Origin: Blastocatellia bacterium
GTDB taxonomy: Bacteria > Acidobacteriota > Blastocatellia > UBA7656
Assembly (NCBI GenBank): GCA_022615215.1
Contig: JAKEHD010000071.1
Coordinates: 1 to 16,845, forward strand
DNA length: 16,845 bases
Direction of reading: 5' to 3'
The position numbers and the translations under genes are program-made. Positions within the stretch are counted from its first letter, which is position 1. Each line of letters begins with the position of its first letter. A model generated the notes under the pieces. That model had not been told where the DNA came from and searched no databases. It saw only the letters and a program-made list of their open reading frames with translations. This document shows, piece by piece, positions 14,117-16,845 of this stretch.

Positions 14117-15076
14117 ATGAAGACAGAGACCGCGCCTGAAATCGACAAACCGCGCCCCTCGCGTTTACGGCGCATACTCAAGCGCATGGTCATAACACTT
14201 CTTGTCCTCGTTCTGCTTTTCATCTTCGTAGTCTTCCCGCTAGGGCTTGCAATACTTGTGACGGGCGCGGGGACTCGGCCCGCAGACAGGCGATTGACCG
14301 AGACGCCCGCCGATTTTGGCGCTGAATTCAAGGACGTGGAGTTTCAGACTTCCGACGGCGTAAGGATCAGCGGATGGCTGCTGCCTGCGCGCGAAGGCCG
14401 CGCCATGATCGTCTATTCGCACGGGCTGTTTCGCTCGCGGCGCGAACTCCTCGCACGGGCCTTAGACCTCTGGCAACTGGGTTATGGCGCACTGCTCTAT
14501 GACGCGCGAAATCATGGCACGAGCGGAGAGGCCCGCGTGAGCCTCGGCTACAGGGAGAGGCTCGATGCAGAGGCGGCAGTCCGGTTCCTGCGCGAAGAGG
14601 CGGGCGCAAGCAAGATAGTGCTTTTCGGGATATCGATGGGGGCGGCCACATCGCTCCTTGCCGCGGCCGAGACGCGCGAAGTTGCGGCTGTGATCGCCGA
14701 CAGTTCGTTTCTCTCTTTCAAAGACACGACCGATCATCACTTGAGAATGTTTTTGCGCGTCCCGCCCTTTCCCATAGCGAACGAGGTGAGGTTCTTCATG
14801 GAATGGCGCGCGGACTTCGACGGCGAGAAGCTCGACGCCCTGGATGCAGTCAAACGCCTGGGCGACCGCCCCGTGTTTTTCATCGCGGGAGCCAACGACC
14901 GTCGAATGCCGCCCGATATAGCGCGTAGACTTCATGAAGCCTCTGCAAGTCCCAGGCGTGATCTATTGATCGTAGACGGTCCCGGCTCGGAGATACACGG
15001 CCACGCTTACCAGACAGACCCCAGGCTCTACATAGCCCGCGTCTCTCAGTTCCTCGAATCCGCTTTGAATGATTAA
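14117..15076 (+). CDS. Membrane-anchored alpha/beta hydrolase (esterase/lipase-like)
   Basis: 319 residues. A basic N terminus (SRLRRILKRM) precedes one membrane segment (~25-50), so the catalytic domain is anchored and probably outside the cytoplasm. The serine-hydrolase fold is clear: IVYSHGLFRSRRE for the oxyanion strand, YDARNHGTSG, then the nucleophile elbow with S173 in GISMGA, D261 in AGANDRRMP, and H294 in SEIHGHAY (H296 is also close). It resembles the BEM46/YqkD-type group of anchored alpha/beta hydrolases, whose substrates are mostly unknown. ATG 14117 lies one base after the stop of the MFS gene, so translation is likely coupled. A link between transport and ester hydrolysis is plausible but is inference. 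Confidence 0.88.
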   Translation: MKTETAPEIDKPRPSRLRRILKRMVITLLVLVLLFIFVVFPLGLAILVTGAGTRPADRRLTETPADFGAEFKDVEFQTSDGVRISGWLLPAREGRAMIVYSHGLFRSRRELLARALDLWQLGYGALLYDARNHGTSGEARVSLGYRERLDAEAAVRFLREEAGASKIVLFGISMGAATSLLAAAETREVAAVIADSSFLSFKDTTDHHLRMFLRVPPFPIANEVRFFMEWRADFDGEKLDALDAVKRLGDRPVFFIAGANDRRMPPDIARRLHEASASPRRDLLIVDGPGSEIHGHAYQTDPRLYIARVSQFLESALND

Positions 15077-15103
15077 AGCCCTTCGCTGATGATCCGACTG
15101 TTG

Positions 15104-15123
15104 AAGTTTCGAACCACTGATTA
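15104..15123. repeat. Solo copy of the AAGTTTCGAACCAC repeat
   Basis: This 20-bp stretch matches 618-637 at 19 of 20 bases. Both copies lie shortly after the end of a gene (16 and 27 bases after the stop). Here only the outer arm remains, without the partner arm found at 744-762. Confidence 0.6.
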
Positions 15124-15140
15124 TACTGCGCGCGGGAAGA

Positions 15141-15159
15141 ATTGAGGGTTTCCCTCAAT
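15141..15159. other. Perfect 8-bp palindrome (hairpin or operator)
   Basis: ATTGAGGG and CCCTCAAT are perfect inverted repeats around TTT. There is no T-run after it, so a standard intrinsic terminator is unlikely; an operator or transcript-stabilising hairpin after the alpha/beta hydrolase is possible. Confidence 0.4.
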
Positions 15160-15227
15160 ACCCTGAATGCGGAAACGCTTGCAGGCAGGATGCCGAAGAA
15201 AGAAATCTTTATGCGCTCCCAGGAAAA

Positions 15228-15256
15228 CTTTCATTTTACCCCGCGCGAAGTATAAT
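15228..15256 (+). promoter_or_regulatory. Putative promoter of the deaminase gene
   Basis: A perfect TATAAT (15251-15256) has only a weak -35 (CTTTCA, 15228-15233, 3 of 6) at 17 bp. The leader would be ~90 nt and starts with a potential hairpin, GCCGGG (15258-15263) with CCCGGC (15284-15289). A GGAGAAGG site (15339-15346) precedes the ATG. Confidence 0.45.
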
Positions 15257-15354
15257 TGCCGGGAATTTGATCGCAGGGGGAAACCCGGCTATACTCTGCG
15301 CCGTCGTGAGATTGAAATTGCAAGTATGCCTTCGACCCGGAGAAGGTCTTATTG

Positions 15355-16704
15355 ATGAACAGGATTAGAATATACAATGCCGAGTGGGTGCTGCCCGTCA
15401 CCTCGTCGCCCATACGCGATGGGGCGATCGCTATAGAAGGCGACCACATCGTTTTTGTCGGCACGCGGGACGAAGCCGGGTCTCAGGTCGAATCGTCGCA
15501 AGCCGAAACGGTCGATCTCGGACGGGCGGCCATCCTGCCCGGATTTGTGAACGTACACACCCATCTCGAACTCACCTTGATGCGAGGCTTTCTCGAAGAC
15601 CTCGCCTTTCGCGAATGGATATTGAAGCTCACCCGCACGAAATATGAACGGCTGCGGCTCGAAGACCTCGCGGATTCGGCCCGGCTAGGCGTAGCGGAAG
15701 CTATTCGCGCAGGTGTGACTACGGTGGCCGACACGGGCGACTCCGCCGCGGCCTTCGACGCGATGATAGAGAGCGGCCTTCGCGGCATAACATATCGCGA
15801 AGTCTTCGGCCCGGACGCGGCCGATTGGGCGCATAGCCTGGACGGTCTGAAAGCCAAAGTTGAGGATATGCGCGCGCGCGAAACCGCACTTGTGCGAGTC
15901 GGGGTGTCGCCGCACGCTCCCTACACGGTGTCGGGCGAACTATTCCGTCGTGTGGCTCAGTACGCTTCGAGCCATTCGCTCGATGTCTGCATACACGCGG
16001 CCGAATCCGATGCCGAAGAGCAATTGATGCTCGCGGGCGGAGGAGAGTTCGCGCAAAGACTGAGAGATCGCGACATCGAATGGCGCGCTCCCGAAATGTC
16101 GACCATAGCTTACCTCGACCGGCTGGGCGCGCTCGAATGCGGGCCGTTGCTCGTACACTGTGTGAGGGCGGGAGAGCGAGACATAGAGCTTATGGCAGAG
16201 CGCGGCGCTCGCGTGGCACATTGCCCTAAGTCGAATGCGAAACTCGGTCACGGAATCGCTCCATTCGAGGCCATGCTCGAAGCAAACGTAAAGGTCGGAC
16301 TTGGGACAGACAGCGTGGCGTCGAACAATCGTTGCGACATGATGGCCGAAGCAGGGTTCTGCTGCCTCCTGCACCGCGCCGCATCGCAAAATTTCAGTCG
16401 GCCTTCGGCCTCAGATATTATTCACCTCGCGACTTTGGGCGGCGCTCGCGCGCTCGGTCTCGAACACCTGACCGGTTCGCTCGAAGCGGGCAAGCAGGCC
16501 GATATTACGGCCATCGATCTTTCGCGCACTCACAACACGCCCGTGCATGACCCGGAGGCCGCAATCCTCTTCAGCGCCGTTGCCTCTGATGTGGCGCTTA
16601 CTATCGTCGCAGGCCGCGTCCTCTACGACGGCCATGAAGTGAAGACGCTCGATGAAGATGAACTCCAGGGCAGGGTAAACGCTTCTATCGAGCGGATGCT
16701 GTAA
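15355..16704 (+). CDS. TRZ/ATZ-family amidohydrolase, probable 5'-methylthioadenosine/S-adenosylhomocysteine-type deaminase
   Basis: 449 residues from ATG 15355, with GGAGAAGG eight bases upstream; TTG 15352 is less likely. No signal peptide, so cytosolic. The mononuclear metal site is complete: H68 and H70 in FVNVHTHLE, H214 with E217 in CIHAAESDAE, H268 in LVHC, D319 in GLGTDSVASNN. SPHAPYTVS and HCPKSNAKL are also typical. Family members deaminate adenosine-like nucleosides (methylthioadenosine, S-adenosylhomocysteine, aminodeoxyfutalosine), guanine or triazines. VNVHTHLELTLMRG together with early REWI is also close to the aminofutalosine deaminase group used in one menaquinone pathway, so the substrate is open. 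It is unrelated in subfamily to the exported amidohydrolases at 927-5523. Confidence 0.88.
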   Translation: MNRIRIYNAEWVLPVTSSPIRDGAIAIEGDHIVFVGTRDEAGSQVESSQAETVDLGRAAILPGFVNVHTHLELTLMRGFLEDLAFREWILKLTRTKYERLRLEDLADSARLGVAEAIRAGVTTVADTGDSAAAFDAMIESGLRGITYREVFGPDAADWAHSLDGLKAKVEDMRARETALVRVGVSPHAPYTVSGELFRRVAQYASSHSLDVCIHAAESDAEEQLMLAGGGEFAQRLRDRDIEWRAPEMSTIAYLDRLGALECGPLLVHCVRAGERDIELMAERGARVAHCPKSNAKLGHGIAPFEAMLEANVKVGLGTDSVASNNRCDMMAEAGFCCLLHRAASQNFSRPSASDIIHLATLGGARALGLEHLTGSLEAGKQADITAIDLSRTHNTPVHDPEAAILFSAVASDVALTIVAGRVLYDGHEVKTLDEDELQGRVNASIERML

Positions 16705-16709
16705 GAGAC

Positions 16710-16728
16710 TATCGAGTTCGATAATTTT
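16710..16728 (+). terminator. Weak hairpin after the deaminase gene
   Basis: TATCG (16710-16714) pairs with CGATA (16719-16723) over AGTT, followed by ATTTT. It starts five bases after the stop codon. The stem is short, so the call is tentative. Confidence 0.35.
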
Positions 16729-16845
16729 CGCGAGGGAGAAGGGTCTAGCCTTTGATAATGTAGGTACAGGTAGTAATAAGTATACAAGTTGAGTACGATA
16801 AAACAAGATGCACAGAACTCATAAAATCAGAATGAATCCTACAGC
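16729..16845. other. Gene-free AT-rich right edge
   Basis: I see no coding frame here. The composition is clearly more AT-rich than the rest of the window (many TAATAA, TATACA and ATAAAA runs), which would suit an upstream region of a gene beyond the window, but no convincing -35/-10 pair stands out. Confidence 0.4.

Noticed and set aside
15258..15289. Riboswitch in the leader of the deaminase gene
   Set aside because: Only one simple GCCGGG/CCCGGC hairpin is seen; no SAH or SAM riboswitch core could be recognised.
16752..16786. Promoter for a gene to the right (TTGATA with TAATAA or TATACA)
   Set aside because: The matches are weak and the AT-rich stretch offers many such pairs; no gene start is seen to support one.

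Overview
The window is about 16.8 kb of moderately GC-rich bacterial chromosome. It holds one partial gene at the left edge and ten complete protein genes; I recognise no tRNA, rRNA or CRISPR array. Gene content suggests Acidobacteriota, plausibly class Blastocatellia: a CRTAC1-type FG-GAP/ASPIC-UnbV protein, a stack of secreted amidohydrolases with Gly-rich linkers, a PilZ protein with a J-like domain, and many short palindromic or heptamer repeats between genes. This placement is inference from gene style and repeats, not from a marker gene.

Left edge to 926: the end of the ASPIC/UnbV protein, then a 325-bp spacer filled with nested repeats and a probable promoter. 927-5523: three consecutive exported amidohydrolase-superfamily genes. 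Only the middle one keeps the metal-binding HxH motif; the two flanking paralogues have lost it at equivalent positions. 5524-5792: a large inverted repeat and a strong intrinsic terminator. 5793-9003: an exported M20D amidohydrolase and an exported gamma-glutamyltransferase, separated by a 159-bp repeat element. Together 927-9003 reads as a locus for hydrolysing amide or gamma-glutamyl bonds outside the cytoplasm.

9004-10317: type-II citrate synthase with its own promoter and terminator. 10406-11705: a stand-alone gene with a near-consensus promoter, encoding a degenerate J domain followed by two PilZ domains, both with intact c-di-GMP motifs. 11841-12602 (minus): an RNase Z-like metallo-beta-lactamase-fold hydrolase, convergent with the PilZ gene. 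12603-12852: a divergent intergenic region made almost entirely of opposed 7-bp repeats. 12862-15076: an MFS transporter and a membrane-anchored alpha/beta hydrolase, one base apart. 15355-16704: a cytosolic TRZ/ATZ-type deaminase with a complete metal site. 16705-16845 carries no gene.

The most unusual signals are the active/inactive amidohydrolase trio, the J-like/tandem-PilZ fusion, the dense repeats that seem to supply terminators, a promoter and a Shine-Dalgarno sequence, and the preference for the isoleucine codon ATA in citrate synthase.
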